Positions 46,728 through 55,797 of a DNA stretch of 64,000 nucleotides are shown here, one piece after another. Under the pieces are notes generated by a model that was not told the DNA's origin, made no database searches, and was given only the letters and a program-made list of their open reading frames with translations. How positions within the stretch are numbered: position 1 is the first letter of the stretch; every line of letters starts with the position of its first letter. The position numbers and the translations under genes are program-made. Source of the DNA: Dyella japonica A8 (lineage in GTDB: Bacteria > Pseudomonadota > Gammaproteobacteria > Xanthomonadales > Rhodanobacteraceae); assembly GCF_000725385.1 (NCBI RefSeq), contig NZ_CP008884.1, positions 4,216,001 through 4,280,000 of the forward strand, in the 5' to 3' direction.

Positions 46728-47225
46728 ATGCCCGATCCGATCCTGCCCGACCTGCTCCAGCCCGGCCTTGCCCTGGTGTTCTGCGGCACCGCCGCGGGGC
46801 GCCGCTCGGCCGAGGAAGGCGCCTATTACGCGCATCCGGGCAACCTGTTCTGGCGCACGCTGCATGCGGTGGAACTGACCCCTCGGCTGTTCGCGCCTGC
46901 CGAATTTCCCCTGCTGCCCGCGCTGGGCATCGGCCTCACCGACCTGGCCAAGCACCACATGGGCAACGACGACGAGCTGCCGCGCGGTGCCTTCGATGCC
47001 GGCGCGCTGCGTGAGCGCATCGAGCGCCACGCACCGCGCGTACTGGCCTTCACCAGCAAGGCAGCCGCCCGGGCAGCGCTGGGGCATGCGGCGGGCTATG
47101 GCCTGCAACCGGAACGCTTCGGGCAAACCCAACTGTTTGTGCTGCCTTCACCCTCCGGGCAGGCGCGCGGGCATTGGGATCTCGGCCCCTGGCGGGAGCT
47201 GGCGGCGTTCGTGCGTCAGCCGTGA
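46728..47225 (+). CDS. mug: Uracil-DNA glycosylase superfamily protein (mismatch-specific, MUG/TDG type)
   Basis: A 165-residue protein. The first strand motif is LALVFCGTAAGRRSAEEGAY, followed by YAHPGNLFWRTLHAV as in MUG-like enzymes (GINPG-type motif 1 is changed to GTAAG), with GIGLTDLAKHHMGNDDEL next and a motif 2 LPSPSGQAR near the end. MUG-type enzymes remove U or T from G mismatches; because the key Asn of motif 1 is not obvious, activity may be closer to hypoxanthine/deoxyinosine glycosylases. Start 46728; an ATG four codons upstream is also possible. A -10-like TATGCT ends only seven bases before the chosen ATG. Confidence 0.8.
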   Translation: MPDPILPDLLQPGLALVFCGTAAGRRSAEEGAYYAHPGNLFWRTLHAVELTPRLFAPAEFPLLPALGIGLTDLAKHHMGNDDELPRGAFDAGALRERIERHAPRVLAFTSKAAARAALGHAAGYGLQPERFGQTQLFVLPSPSGQARGHWDLGPWRELAAFVRQP

Positions 47226-47243
47226 CCCTGATCTGAGCCCCGC

Positions 47244-48140
47244 TCAACCGCCCCCCGCATAGGCCTCCAGCGCCGCGGCCAAGTGATCGAACAGCCGGCG
47301 CACACGCAGGCTGGGGCGCAGGTCTTCGTGCATCACCACCCAGGTTTCCAGCGGCAGCGACACCTCGGCCGGGAACAGACGGACCAGTTGGGGATCACGC
47401 CGCGCCAGGTTCACCTGGACGATGCCGATGCCGAAGCCCGCGCGGATGGCCGCCAACCCGGCCAGGTCACTGTCCGTGCGCAAGGCAAAGTGCTCGCGCG
47501 CGTACGGCAGCCCCTGCGGGCGCAGGCGGCGGATGTAGGGCGTTTCGGTATCGAAACCGATCAGCGCGTGCCCTGCCAGCTCATCGAGCGCCTGCGGGTA
47601 GCCGTGCGATTCCAGATAACGCCGGTGCGCGAACAGACCCAACTCCACCCGGCCCACATGCCGTGCCACCAGCGCCTCCTGGGTGGGCTGCACCATGCGG
47701 ACGGCGATGTCGGCATCGCGCCGCAACAGGTCGGCGGCCTGATTGGACAACACCAGCTCCACCACGATGCCCGGATGCCGCTCGCGGAACTCGGTGAGGA
47801 TGGGCGGCAGCACTTCGGCGCCAATCATCTCGCTGGCGGTCAGGCGGACGGTGCCGCTGACCTCGCCACGCCCCGCCGAAGCCGCGCGCTGCAGAGCGGC
47901 CGAGGCCGACGCCATGGCCTGCGCGTGTGGCACCAGCTCCCGGGCGACCTCCGTGGGCATCAACCCTTGCGGCGAACGGGCGAACAAGGCGGTAGCCAGG
48001 GCCGCCTCCAGCTCGCGCATATGCCGGCCCAGGCTGGGCTGGGTCATACCGAGCGACCGTGCGGCGCCAGACAGGCTGCCCTCCCGCATCACGGCGAGGA
48101 AGGATCGGTAGAGCTCCCAACCGGGTTCGATATCTGCCAT
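47244..48140 (-). CDS. LysR-family transcriptional regulator
   Basis: A 298-residue regulator. The winged helix-turn-helix spans about residues 8-65 (SGAARSLGMTQPSLGRHMRELEAAL), followed by the effector-binding domain with two Rossmann-like halves. It is divergent from the NAD-epimerase gene with 92 bases between starts, the usual arrangement when a LysR regulator controls its neighbour. The inducer is unknown. Confidence 0.95.
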   Translation of the reverse strand: MADIEPGWELYRSFLAVMREGSLSGAARSLGMTQPSLGRHMRELEAALATALFARSPQGLMPTEVARELVPHAQAMASASAALQRAASAGRGEVSGTVRLTASEMIGAEVLPPILTEFRERHPGIVVELVLSNQAADLLRRDADIAVRMVQPTQEALVARHVGRVELGLFAHRRYLESHGYPQALDELAGHALIGFDTETPYIRRLRPQGLPYAREHFALRTDSDLAGLAAIRAGFGIGIVQVNLARRDPQLVRLFPAEVSLPLETWVVMHEDLRPSLRVRRLFDHLAAALEAYAGGG

Positions 48141-48159
48141 GCATATTTGTATAGCAGAT
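48132..48159. promoter_or_regulatory. LysR-box candidate in the LysR/epimerase intergenic region
   Basis: ATCTGC (48132-48137) and GCAGAT (48154-48159) form an inverted repeat with a 16-base A/T-rich gap (CATGCATATTTGTATA). It overlaps the LysR start codon and lies about 75 bases before the epimerase. Confidence 0.4.
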
Positions 48160-48232
48160 CTTCGTCATTGAGCAATTTTCTTTTGGTGGCCGGCATCCCA
48201 AGCTGATGCCACTCCCAACGAGGATTTTCGTC

Positions 48233-49210
48233 ATGAAGGCACAGCGAACGGTTCTGGTGATTGGCGCCAACGGCGGCATTGGCCAGGAAGCCTGCCTCGC
48301 CCTGCTGCGGCACGGCTGGCGGGTACGCGCCCTGGTGCGCAAGGCGCCGGAGGCTGCGCAGAACATCGACTGGCGGACCGGCGACGCGATGAACAGCGCC
48401 GACGTGCTCGCCGCGGCCGTCGGCGTCGACGTGATCGTCCACGCCGTGAATCCGCCGGGTTACCGCGGCTGGGAACGCCTGGTGCTGCCCATGCTGGACA
48501 ACACCATTGCGGCAGCCCGCGCCAGCAACGCCCGCATCGTGCTGCCCGGCACGGTTTACAACTACGGCCCGGATGCCTTTCCGCTGCTGCGGGAGGATTC
48601 GCCGCAGCACCCGTGCACGCGCAAGGGCGAGATCCGCGCCGAGATGGAGCGCCGCCTGCAGGCCGCCTCGGAAACTGGCACCCGTGTCCTGGTGCTCCGT
48701 TGCGGCGATTTCTTCGGGCCGCGCGCCGGCAGCAACTGGTTCGCGCAGGGACTGATGCAGCCGGGCAAGCCCGTCACCCGCATCGCCTATCCCGGCGACT
48801 ATGCCCTCGGCCACAGCTGGGCCTATCTGCCGGACGTCGCTGACGCGCTGGCACGCCTGCTGGATCGCGAGGCGGAACTGGCGCACTTCGAAAGCTTCCA
48901 TGTCGGCGGCCATTGGCTCGACGGCCACGCCATGCTTGCCGCCATCCGGCGGGCGACGGGCGATGACACCATCAAGGCTGGTCGCTTCCCGTGGTGGCTC
49001 GCGCGACTCGCTTCGCCATTCAACGAAACGATGCGCGAGCTCTGCAAAATGCGTTACCTGTGGCGTGAACGCATGCAGCTGGACGACAGCAAGCTCAAGG
49101 CCTTCCTCGGCGACGGGCTGTACACGCCCGTGGACCAGGCGGTGCATGCGGCGCTGGAGGGCGCGGGCTGCCTGCCGGCGACCGCCGCCGTCAGGGCGGC
49201 GCATGCGTAA
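48233..49210 (+). CDS. NAD-dependent epimerase/dehydratase family protein
   Basis: A 325-residue extended short-chain dehydrogenase. The nucleotide motif VIGANGGIGQEA is at about residues 9-20, and the catalytic YxxxK is altered: LPGTVYNYGPDAF has a Tyr region but no clear YxxxK lysine. It resembles proteins annotated as NAD-dependent epimerases or atypical SDRs, so it may bind NAD(P) without classic epimerase chemistry. Start at 48233 (MKAQRTVLVIG) after GAGG; the ORF could extend nine codons further. It ends six bases from the convergent cytochrome gene. Confidence 0.85.
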   Translation: MKAQRTVLVIGANGGIGQEACLALLRHGWRVRALVRKAPEAAQNIDWRTGDAMNSADVLAAAVGVDVIVHAVNPPGYRGWERLVLPMLDNTIAAARASNARIVLPGTVYNYGPDAFPLLREDSPQHPCTRKGEIRAEMERRLQAASETGTRVLVLRCGDFFGPRAGSNWFAQGLMQPGKPVTRIAYPGDYALGHSWAYLPDVADALARLLDREAELAHFESFHVGGHWLDGHAMLAAIRRATGDDTIKAGRFPWWLARLASPFNETMRELCKMRYLWRERMQLDDSKLKAFLGDGLYTPVDQAVHAALEGAGCLPATAAVRAAHA

Positions 49211-49216
49211 CGCCGC

Positions 49217-50500
49217 TCAGTCGATCGGCGTGTGGCGGTATTTGACGACGTCGCGCTCCATCACCACCGAGGCCTTGTTCGACCACGACTGGCGGATATA
49301 GGTCACCACCGCGGCCACGTCGGCATCATTGAGTTGCTGCGCGAACGGAGGCATCGAGTAGGGCCGCGGATTGCCCTGCGTCACTGGCGCGAAACCGCCG
49401 AGCAGCACCACGCGCGTCGCGTTGATGCCGGTGGGTTCATTGACCGAGGAATTGCCGCTGAGCGGCGGATAGATGCCCGCCACGCCTTGGCCGTCCTTGC
49501 CGTGGCAATCCGCGCAGCGCTCGCCGTAAACCTTGGCGCCCTGGGCGAGCAGGGCGCGCGTGTCGAGCTGTGACGCACTGGCGACGGCAGCAGGCCGCGC
49601 CGGCAACGATTGCAGATAGACGGCCATCGCCCGCAGGTCGTCGTCGTGCATGTGCTGCGTGCTCTGCACAACCACCTCAGCCATGGGGCCAAAGGCGGTG
49701 CCGCGCGCCGACTGGCCCGTCTTGAGCAGGTCGACGATGTCCTGTTCGCTCCAGCCGGACAGGCCGCCATTGGCCTGCGTACTCAGGTCCGGCGCGTACC
49801 AGTTCTGCACCGGGATCTGCCCACCGGCCAGCGAGGCGTTGCCTTGCTGCCCGCCCAGTGAATCGCGCGGCGCGTGGCATTCGTTGCAATGGCCCAGGCC
49901 CTGCACGAGATAGGCGCCACGATTCCACGCCGCCGACTTCGTTGCGTCGCGCTGGAACTCACCTTCCTTGAAATACAACGCACGCCAGGCCTTCAGGCTG
50001 CTGCGCACGCTGTAGGGAAATTCGAGCGACGACGCCTGGGTGGGGGCATGCACGGGCGCCAGCGATTGCAGGTACGCGAACATCGCCAGCGCGTCGTCAT
50101 GCGACACCTTGGTGAAGGACGTATAGGAGAACACCGGATACAGGAACTCACCGTGCCGCCCTTTACCGCTGTGCAGCGCCTGCCAGAAGTCCTCGAAACT
50201 CCAATCGCCCAGGCCGGTGTCGCGATCCGGCGTGATGTTGGGCGACGGGATATTGCCAAACGGCGTGGGCAACACGCGGCCGCCCGCATAACGCGCCCCG
50301 CCCTGCGCCGTATGGCACGAGGCGCAATCGCCGGCCATGGCGAGGTATTCGCCCTTGGCGATGAGCGCCGGGTCCTTGAGCGTGGCGGCATCCACCTTGC
50401 TCGCCGATGGCGCTACCGGCTGCCGCGTTTCACCACGGAACAGCCACCAACCACCGGCGATCAGCACGAGGGCGACCACGATGAGTGCGATGCGCTTCAT
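49217..50500 (-). CDS. Membrane-anchored tri-haem cytochrome c (alcohol/gluconate dehydrogenase-type subunit)
   Basis: A 427-residue protein with an N-terminal membrane segment (residues 3-20) and three CxxCH sites: C59-C62-H63 (CASCH), C205-C208-H209 (CNECH) and C329-C332-H333 (CADCH). This layout, and LSGNSSVNEPTGI and MPPFAQQLND regions, match the cytochrome c subunits of periplasmic flavin or PQQ dehydrogenases that feed electrons to ubiquinone or oxidase. No dehydrogenase catalytic subunit is adjacent. ATG at 50500 overlaps the stop of the di-haem gene by four bases. Confidence 0.92.
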   Translation of the reverse strand: MKRIALIVVALVLIAGGWWLFRGETRQPVAPSASKVDAATLKDPALIAKGEYLAMAGDCASCHTAQGGARYAGGRVLPTPFGNIPSPNITPDRDTGLGDWSFEDFWQALHSGKGRHGEFLYPVFSYTSFTKVSHDDALAMFAYLQSLAPVHAPTQASSLEFPYSVRSSLKAWRALYFKEGEFQRDATKSAAWNRGAYLVQGLGHCNECHAPRDSLGGQQGNASLAGGQIPVQNWYAPDLSTQANGGLSGWSEQDIVDLLKTGQSARGTAFGPMAEVVVQSTQHMHDDDLRAMAVYLQSLPARPAAVASASQLDTRALLAQGAKVYGERCADCHGKDGQGVAGIYPPLSGNSSVNEPTGINATRVVLLGGFAPVTQGNPRPYSMPPFAQQLNDADVAAVVTYIRQSWSNKASVVMERDVVKYRHTPID

Positions 50501-51255
50501 GCGCCGTCTCCCTTGTCGCCCAGCACGCCGCAATGCAGCGGCGGCGTCACGGTGCCAGCCGCCTGCGCGTGCATGTCAGCCGGCAGTTCACGACTGGCCA
50601 GCCACGCCGACACGGCGGTGATGTCCGAATCGCTCAGGCGATTGGCGATCTGCGACATGCAATCGGGCGCTACCGTGGCGCGGGTCTTTGTCCGCCATGA
50701 GCCGAGCTGGGAACTGATGTAGTCGTAGGGCAGGCCGACCAGGCCGGGAATATCCGGCTGCACGCCGGTGAGCTGGCTGCCGTGGCAGGCCGCGCAGGGA
50801 GGAATCTGCCGTGACGGGTCGCCATGCATCACCAGTGTTTCGCCGCGCTGGCGGAGATCGGCGGAAACGTTCGGCACCGGCGAGCGCGCGTACGGCACGT
50901 CCTGCGCCGCGAAGTAGTCGGCGATCTCGTGCATGTAATCCGGGCTGAGCTGGCGCACGGTGTATTCCATCGGCCCGTACTTGCGCAGGCCATCCTGGAA
51001 ATCCTTCAGCTGTCGCGCGAGGTAACCGGGGGGCTTGCCGGCAAGGCGCGGGAAGAAACCGCTTTCCGGCGTGCCTTCGCCATGCACGCCATGGCAGGCC
51101 GTGCAGGCGGCGATGCGCTGCTGCAAGGTGTCGGGAATGGCGGGGTGCGGCGCATCCTGCGCGCTCGCCGCGCCGACCTGCGCCATCATCAGCAGCAACA
51201 TCCACACGCCCAAGGCGCGACCGACCTGCGACCACTTCGCTGAGAGGCTCTTCAT
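50497..51255 (-). CDS. Di-haem cytochrome c (c4/c553-like), secreted
   Basis: A 252-residue protein with a signal peptide (VWMLLLMMAQVGAASAQ) and two CxxCH sites, C51-C54-H55 and C154-C157-H158, each followed by a small cytochrome c domain. The pair of domains resembles cytochrome c4, a soluble or membrane-associated electron shuttle. The following tri-haem cytochrome is coupled through a four-base overlap, so they likely act in one chain. Axial Met ligands are probably those in YGPMEYT and nearby, which I cannot confirm. Confidence 0.92.
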   Translation of the reverse strand: MKSLSAKWSQVGRALGVWMLLLMMAQVGAASAQDAPHPAIPDTLQQRIAACTACHGVHGEGTPESGFFPRLAGKPPGYLARQLKDFQDGLRKYGPMEYTVRQLSPDYMHEIADYFAAQDVPYARSPVPNVSADLRQRGETLVMHGDPSRQIPPCAACHGSQLTGVQPDIPGLVGLPYDYISSQLGSWRTKTRATVAPDCMSQIANRLSDSDITAVSAWLASRELPADMHAQAAGTVTPPLHCGVLGDKGDGA

Positions 51256-51441
51256 GTTTCCCCTGCCTGGCGTCAGGGCGCGGGCGTGAGGTACGGAGCG
51301 CGCCGGAACGATGCCTCGATTATAGGCACGCGCGTCGCGTCAGCAGCGTCAAACGGGATACGCAGGCGGCGGCGACATCTTGTCGCACAGCGCGGCGCAT
51401 CCACCGGAAAGGCGACGCACCCTTCCCAGCCCGCGACTTGA

Positions 51442-53178
51442 TCAGGCCGATACAGCCCGGGGATCGACAGCTGATTCCTGCTGCGTATCGACGCGCAATG
51501 CGTCATGGAGCAGCAAGGTGACGCCCAGACGGTCTTCGCTCTCTCGTTCGTGCACCATGCCGCCGTAGATGAGCGCTCGCTCGCGCACCGTGGCCATGCC
51601 CTGCCCGGTGGTGCCCAGCAGCGACACCAGTTGCCGCCATTCGGGCACCGGTCTGCCACGCTGGGATGGCGCCGTTCGCACGGCGCTGATACGCAACACC
51701 ACCCAGCGCCGCCCGTGCGTGCATCCGCCACGGATATGCACGCGGATGCGCCTCACCGGTTCCCGCGCCAGCATGTAGACCAGCACTTCGCAGGCCTGCC
51801 GGTAGAGCATCATGTGCACGTCAGGCGCCAACTGATTGAGGCCGTCGCTGGTCAGCGTGCAGCGGTAATCCGCGCCGACCAGCGATGCTGCCTGCAACAG
51901 CGGACCGTTCTGGAAGGTGGCCGCCAGGCCGTGCTCGCGCCATGCGCGGGGATGCAGCGTATCGGCCAGCCGCTGCATCTCCATCTGGGTCAGGTCCAGA
52001 TGACGGGCATAGCTTTGTTCCATGCTCGCCGGCAGCACCGGCCGCAAGCGGTCCATCATGCGGCGCTGGCCATCACGCAGGGACTTGCCGAGCCGGTCCA
52101 GCGATTCGGCCACGTGACGCAAGCGCAGTTCTTCCTGATACAGGCCCTGCTGGGCCAACAGGAAGCCGCGCCGCTTCTCGTCGTGGTCATCAGGCCGCGC
52201 GGACGCATCGGCGGCGTGCGGCGCCTGGCCAGGCAGCGCGACACGCGCGCCCAGCATGATCAAACTGGAAACGGCGAAGGCGATCAGCGCCTGGGCCTGG
52301 ATGACGGCCGGGTCGCGCACCACCGTCATGGTCAGCTCGATCGCGATGCTGGCCAGCAGCCCGCCCAGGGCCGCGCCCTGCCAGCCGCGCCGCAAGGTAA
52401 GCCACGCAGCGGGAAGGAACATCGCCAGGCGGGCAATCTCCATGACTTCGTCGCCATGGCTTGCCGAAGCCAGCCAGATCAACAGTAGCAGCGGCGGAAT
52501 CACGCCCTTGACGCAATCGCCCACGACCGCCCGCCTGATCGCGGCGCGATAGCGCGACGACGCGAGACTCGACCAGCTCAGCCATGCGAAGACCGGCGGC
52601 ACCACGGTGAGCGCACCCAGATAGCTGCCCAGGAAGTACTCGAGCAACATATGCACGGTGATGCTCGGCTGGGGCTCCGTCGGCGGCACCGTCAGTACCG
52701 CCAGAGTGCCGGTGTTGACCAGTGCGCTGATGACGCCACCGGCCAGCACGGCGGTCATGAGCGCGGTCACGTTCACCCGCCCGTCCCGGTAGACCGCCAC
52801 GTGCCGCCGGAACCAGGCATACACCGGCGCGCTCAGCAGGATGGGCGGCACGGCGACACATACTGCCCACAACGTGCCAAACCTGACGTGCGAGGACCAC
52901 CCCAGCCAGGCCAGCGGCATCGTCTCGCCCACGGCCATGGCCAGCCAATAGCGACGAGGCACCAGCAGCAGGCACAGCACGCGCAGGCCGGCCACGAGGT
53001 TCCAATGGGAAACCGAGAAATACCTCAGGAGCGCGTAGCACGCGGCATACGCCAGCGCCACGCCGAGCTGGCGTAGCACGGTATGGAACGTTGCGCGCTC
53101 TCCCGCGCCCATCTCCCCTTTCGTTCCCGTGCCCATCGAGAATGCCGAACCCCTGTATGGATGACTCGTCACGTCCAT
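51442..53178 (-). CDS. MASE1-domain membrane protein with degenerate histidine-kinase-like core
   Basis: About 578 residues. The first 310 are a multi-helix membrane region (for example LLLLIWLASASHGDEVMEIA) resembling the MASE1 sensory domain. A coiled linker follows (about 330-390; LRLRHVAESLDRLGKSLRDGQ), then an ATPase-like end whose last motif TTGQGMATVRERALIYGG fits the G-box of NarX-type kinases. I see no clear phosphoacceptor His motif (no ERxRIARELHD) and the N-box is not convincing, so it is probably catalytically inactive or an unusual kinase. No response regulator is adjacent. Start uncertain (ATG 53178, or 53136 or 53112). Confidence 0.75.
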   Translation of the reverse strand: MDVTSHPYRGSAFSMGTGTKGEMGAGERATFHTVLRQLGVALAYAACYALLRYFSVSHWNLVAGLRVLCLLLVPRRYWLAMAVGETMPLAWLGWSSHVRFGTLWAVCVAVPPILLSAPVYAWFRRHVAVYRDGRVNVTALMTAVLAGGVISALVNTGTLAVLTVPPTEPQPSITVHMLLEYFLGSYLGALTVVPPVFAWLSWSSLASSRYRAAIRRAVVGDCVKGVIPPLLLLIWLASASHGDEVMEIARLAMFLPAAWLTLRRGWQGAALGGLLASIAIELTMTVVRDPAVIQAQALIAFAVSSLIMLGARVALPGQAPHAADASARPDDHDEKRRGFLLAQQGLYQEELRLRHVAESLDRLGKSLRDGQRRMMDRLRPVLPASMEQSYARHLDLTQMEMQRLADTLHPRAWREHGLAATFQNGPLLQAASLVGADYRCTLTSDGLNQLAPDVHMMLYRQACEVLVYMLAREPVRRIRVHIRGGCTHGRRWVVLRISAVRTAPSQRGRPVPEWRQLVSLLGTTGQGMATVRERALIYGGMVHERESEDRLGVTLLLHDALRVDTQQESAVDPRAVSA

Positions 53179-53291
53179 CCGCCCCAACGGCGATGGGACT
53201 GGACGAGCGCAATGCCGACGATTGTCGCAGGAAAAAGCCTACGCCACGCACCACGATGCGTCAGCGTGCCGTCTCCCCTGCACTGCCATGC

Positions 53292-53320
53292 AAAAAGAAA
53301 GCCCAGCGGAGGCTGGGCTT
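53292..53320 (-). terminator. Rho-independent terminator of the DAHP synthase gene
   Basis: On the minus strand AAGCCCAGC, loop CTCC, GCTGGGCTT is followed by TCTTTTTG. It lies 27 bases after the stop of the gene at 53347. Confidence 0.9.
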
Positions 53321-53346
53321 CGGGAACCGCGCGATTTTTTTGACCC

Positions 53347-54732
53347 TCAGAGTTTCAGGGAGCCGGCTGACTTGCGCACGATCAGCATGGCCAGCTCCAG
53401 CGACTGCTCGTAATTGAGCCTCGGGTCGACCATGGATTTGTACGCCCGATCCAGGTCGGCCTCGCTGAGGTCGCGGGCGCCGCCCATGCACTCGGTCACA
53501 TCCTCGCCGGTCAGCTCCAGATGCACGCCGCCCAGGCGGGTGCCCGAGGCCGCGTGGATGTCGAAGGCCTGGTCCAGTTCGCCGCGGATATTGTCAAAAC
53601 GACGCGTCTTGTAACCATTGGACGTCGTTTCGGTATTGCCGTGCATCGGATCGGCCACCCACAACACCCGTCGCCCCTCGCGCTTCACCGCCTCCAGCAA
53701 GGGCGGCAAAGCCCGGCTGATGGCAGCGTTGCCCATGCGGTGGATCAAGGTCAGGCGACCAGGCTCCTCCTCGGGGTTCAACGCATCGATGAGCGGCAGC
53801 AACTGATCCGGCGTCACCGACGGACCCACCTTCACCGCAATGGGATTGCGGATGCCGCGGAAATACTCGACGTGCGCACCGTCCAGCGCGGCCGTACGCA
53901 TGCCGATCCACGGGAAATGCGTCGACAGGTTGAACCAGCCCTGGTGGCGCGGCACCTGCCGGGTCAGCGCCTGCTCGTAATGCAGCAGCAGGGCCTCGTG
54001 GGAGGTGAAGAAATCCACTCGGGAGAACCCGGTGATGGGGCCTGCGAGCGTCTCCATGAAGCGCAGCGAGTCGCCAATGCCCGAGACCATGCGACGGTAT
54101 TCGGCGGCCAGTGGCGAGTGTTCGACCCAGGCCAGATCCCAATATTCGGGATGGTGCAGGTCGGCGAAGCCACCGTCGATCAGCGCCCTCACGAAATTCA
54201 TGGTCAGCGCCGAATGCGCGTGCGCCTGGATCAGGCGCTGCGGGTCGGGCCGGCGAGCCTCGAGGGTAAATTCTGGACTGTTGACCAGGTCGCCGCGGAA
54301 ACTCGGCAGGGTCACGCCGTCACGCGTCTCGGTATCGGTCGAGCGTGGCTTGGCGTACTGCCCCGCGAAACGCCCCACCCGCAGCACCGGCTTCTTGAGC
54401 CCGTGCACCAGCACCAGGCTCATCTGCAGCAACACCTTGAGCCGGTTGGAGATGATGGGACTGGTGCAATCGGCGAAGCTTTCGGCGCAATCGCCCCCCT
54501 GCAGCACGAAACGCTGCCCATCCTGCGCCTCGGCCAGGGCCTTCTTCAGCGCGAGCACTTCCCACGATGTCACCAGTGGCGGCAGCGTGGCGAGCTGGTC
54601 GGTTGCCCGGTTGAGCTCCGACGCGTCCTCGTACAAAGGCTGCTGCAGCGCCTGGCGGCCCTGCCAGCTACGCGGCGACCAGCCTTCGGTATCTTGCAAC
54701 GGCGTGTGTGTCATGGACATGGTTTGTGACAT
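53347..54732 (-). CDS. 3-deoxy-7-phosphoheptulonate (DAHP) synthase, class II
   Basis: A 461-residue plant/actinobacterial-type DAHP synthase joining PEP and erythrose 4-phosphate at the start of the shikimate pathway. Class II marks are WSPRSW at the start, QGGDCAESF (metal-binding Cys), GRFAGQYAKPRS, TSHEALLLHYE and WVADPMHGNT. Start given as ATG 54732; two further in-frame ATGs follow within ten codons. It sits 15 bases after dsbB, on the same strand. A class II enzyme in a gammaproteobacterium is typical of Xanthomonadales. Confidence 0.95.
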   Translation of the reverse strand: MSQTMSMTHTPLQDTEGWSPRSWQGRQALQQPLYEDASELNRATDQLATLPPLVTSWEVLALKKALAEAQDGQRFVLQGGDCAESFADCTSPIISNRLKVLLQMSLVLVHGLKKPVLRVGRFAGQYAKPRSTDTETRDGVTLPSFRGDLVNSPEFTLEARRPDPQRLIQAHAHSALTMNFVRALIDGGFADLHHPEYWDLAWVEHSPLAAEYRRMVSGIGDSLRFMETLAGPITGFSRVDFFTSHEALLLHYEQALTRQVPRHQGWFNLSTHFPWIGMRTAALDGAHVEYFRGIRNPIAVKVGPSVTPDQLLPLIDALNPEEEPGRLTLIHRMGNAAISRALPPLLEAVKREGRRVLWVADPMHGNTETTSNGYKTRRFDNIRGELDQAFDIHAASGTRLGGVHLELTGEDVTECMGGARDLSEADLDRAYKSMVDPRLNYEQSLELAMLIVRKSAGSLKL

Positions 54733-54747
54733 GGAACCCGGCCTCGC

Positions 54748-55245
54748 TCAGGCGCGCTTGCGCGAGGCGGCATACACCGCCGCGACCACCAGCAGCACAT
54801 ACCACATGAGGGTCCAGGCCGGCATAGGCAACCCGAACACCGGCTCGATCTTGGCGCACTCGCCAGAGCCAGTGAACACCATCTTTAGCACCTTAGCGAA
54901 CGGAAACGTATCCATCATGTAGCCAAGATTCGGGCCGCAAGCGGGAATCTGGTCCGCCGGCAAGGTCTGCAGCCACAGGTGACGGCCCGCCGTCGCGATG
55001 CCGCCCAGCGCCCCCAGGATCACGCCACCCGTGTATACCCAGCGCGCTCCGCCACGCGGCGCGTGCAGCCCACCGATCAGGAAAAACACCGCCATCACCA
55101 TGAACGCGATGCGCTGGAAGATGCACAGCGGGCACGGAATCATGTTGAGCACGTGCTCGGCATACAGCGCATAGCCCAGCAGCGCCACGCAAATGACGAA
55201 ACCGGCGAGGTAGGTAGCGCGATACGACCAGCGAAATGGATTCAT
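54748..55245 (-). CDS. dsbB: Disulfide bond formation protein B
   Basis: A 165-residue inner-membrane protein with four helices that reoxidises DsbA and passes electrons to ubiquinone. Both cysteine pairs are present: CPLC in MIPCPLCIFQRIAF near residue 38, and a second pair in PACGPNLGYMMDTF (first) and GSGECAKI (second) in the periplasmic loop. ATG at 55245. It and the DAHP synthase are likely one transcript. Confidence 0.95.
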   Translation of the reverse strand: MNPFRWSYRATYLAGFVICVALLGYALYAEHVLNMIPCPLCIFQRIAFMVMAVFFLIGGLHAPRGGARWVYTGGVILGALGGIATAGRHLWLQTLPADQIPACGPNLGYMMDTFPFAKVLKMVFTGSGECAKIEPVFGLPMPAWTLMWYVLLVVAAVYAASRKRA

Positions 55246-55362
55246 GGGATGACTTTGGTGCGTTGCGAAAACGGGACATTACCCGCTTGCCCGTCCCCTG
55301 TCAGCCCTGACGGTTCGCCCATGGGCCCTGTCGCCGGTTGGCCGTTATCGGCCGGAAAAAGA

Positions 55363-55395
55363 AAAACCCCGGCGGGTCACCCTGCCGGGGTTTTC
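55363..55395 (-). terminator. Terminator of the ribosomal-protein alpha operon
   Basis: AACCCCGGCGGG and CCCTGCCGGGGTT (plus-strand reading) pair with one mismatch; on the minus strand the stem is followed by TTTTTCTTTTTCC. It lies about 20 bases after the rplQ stop. Confidence 0.92.
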
Positions 55396-55416
55396 CGAAA
55401 CACGTGTCGCTACCGA

Positions 55417-55797
55417 TTACTCGGCGGCGGCGTCGGTCTTCGGGCGATCGACCAGCTCGACGTACGCCATCGGGGCGTTGTCGCCCGGGCGGAAGCCAGC
55501 CTTGAGGATACGCAGGTAACCGCCGGGACGCTCGCGGTAACGGGGGCCCAGCTCGATGAAGAGCTTGCCGACGGCTTCCTTGTCGCGCAGGCGAGCGAAG
55601 GCGAGACGACGGTTGGCGACGCCATCGGTCTTGGCGAGCGTGATGAGCGGCTCGGCGACGCGACGGAGTTCCTTGGCCTTCGGCAGGGTGGTACGGATCA
55701 GCTCGTGCTTGAACAGCGACGAAGCCATGTTCTTGAACATCGCTTCGCGGTGGCTGCTCGTGCGGTTGAGCTTGCGACCGGATTTCTGGTGGCGCAT
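55417..55797 (-). CDS. rplQ: 50S ribosomal protein L17
   Basis: A 126-residue protein starting [20 protein letters not shown], the fixed L17 N-terminus, with [19 protein letters not shown] and the end [16 protein letters not shown]17 lies at the peptide-exit side of the large subunit. Last gene of the alpha operon, though 308 bases from rpoA. Confidence 0.97.
   Translation of the reverse strand: MRHQKSGRKLNRTSSHREAMFKNMASSLFKHELIRTTLPKAKELRRVAEPLITLAKTDGVANRRLAFARLRDKEAVGKLFIELGPRYRERPGGYLRILKAGFRPGDNAPMAYVELVDRPKTDAAAE

Noticed and set aside
48541..48600. Classic YxxxK catalytic motif in the epimerase-like protein
   Set aside because: Tyr is present in LPGTVYNYGPDAF but no Lys is three residues after it, so I did not assign epimerase activity.
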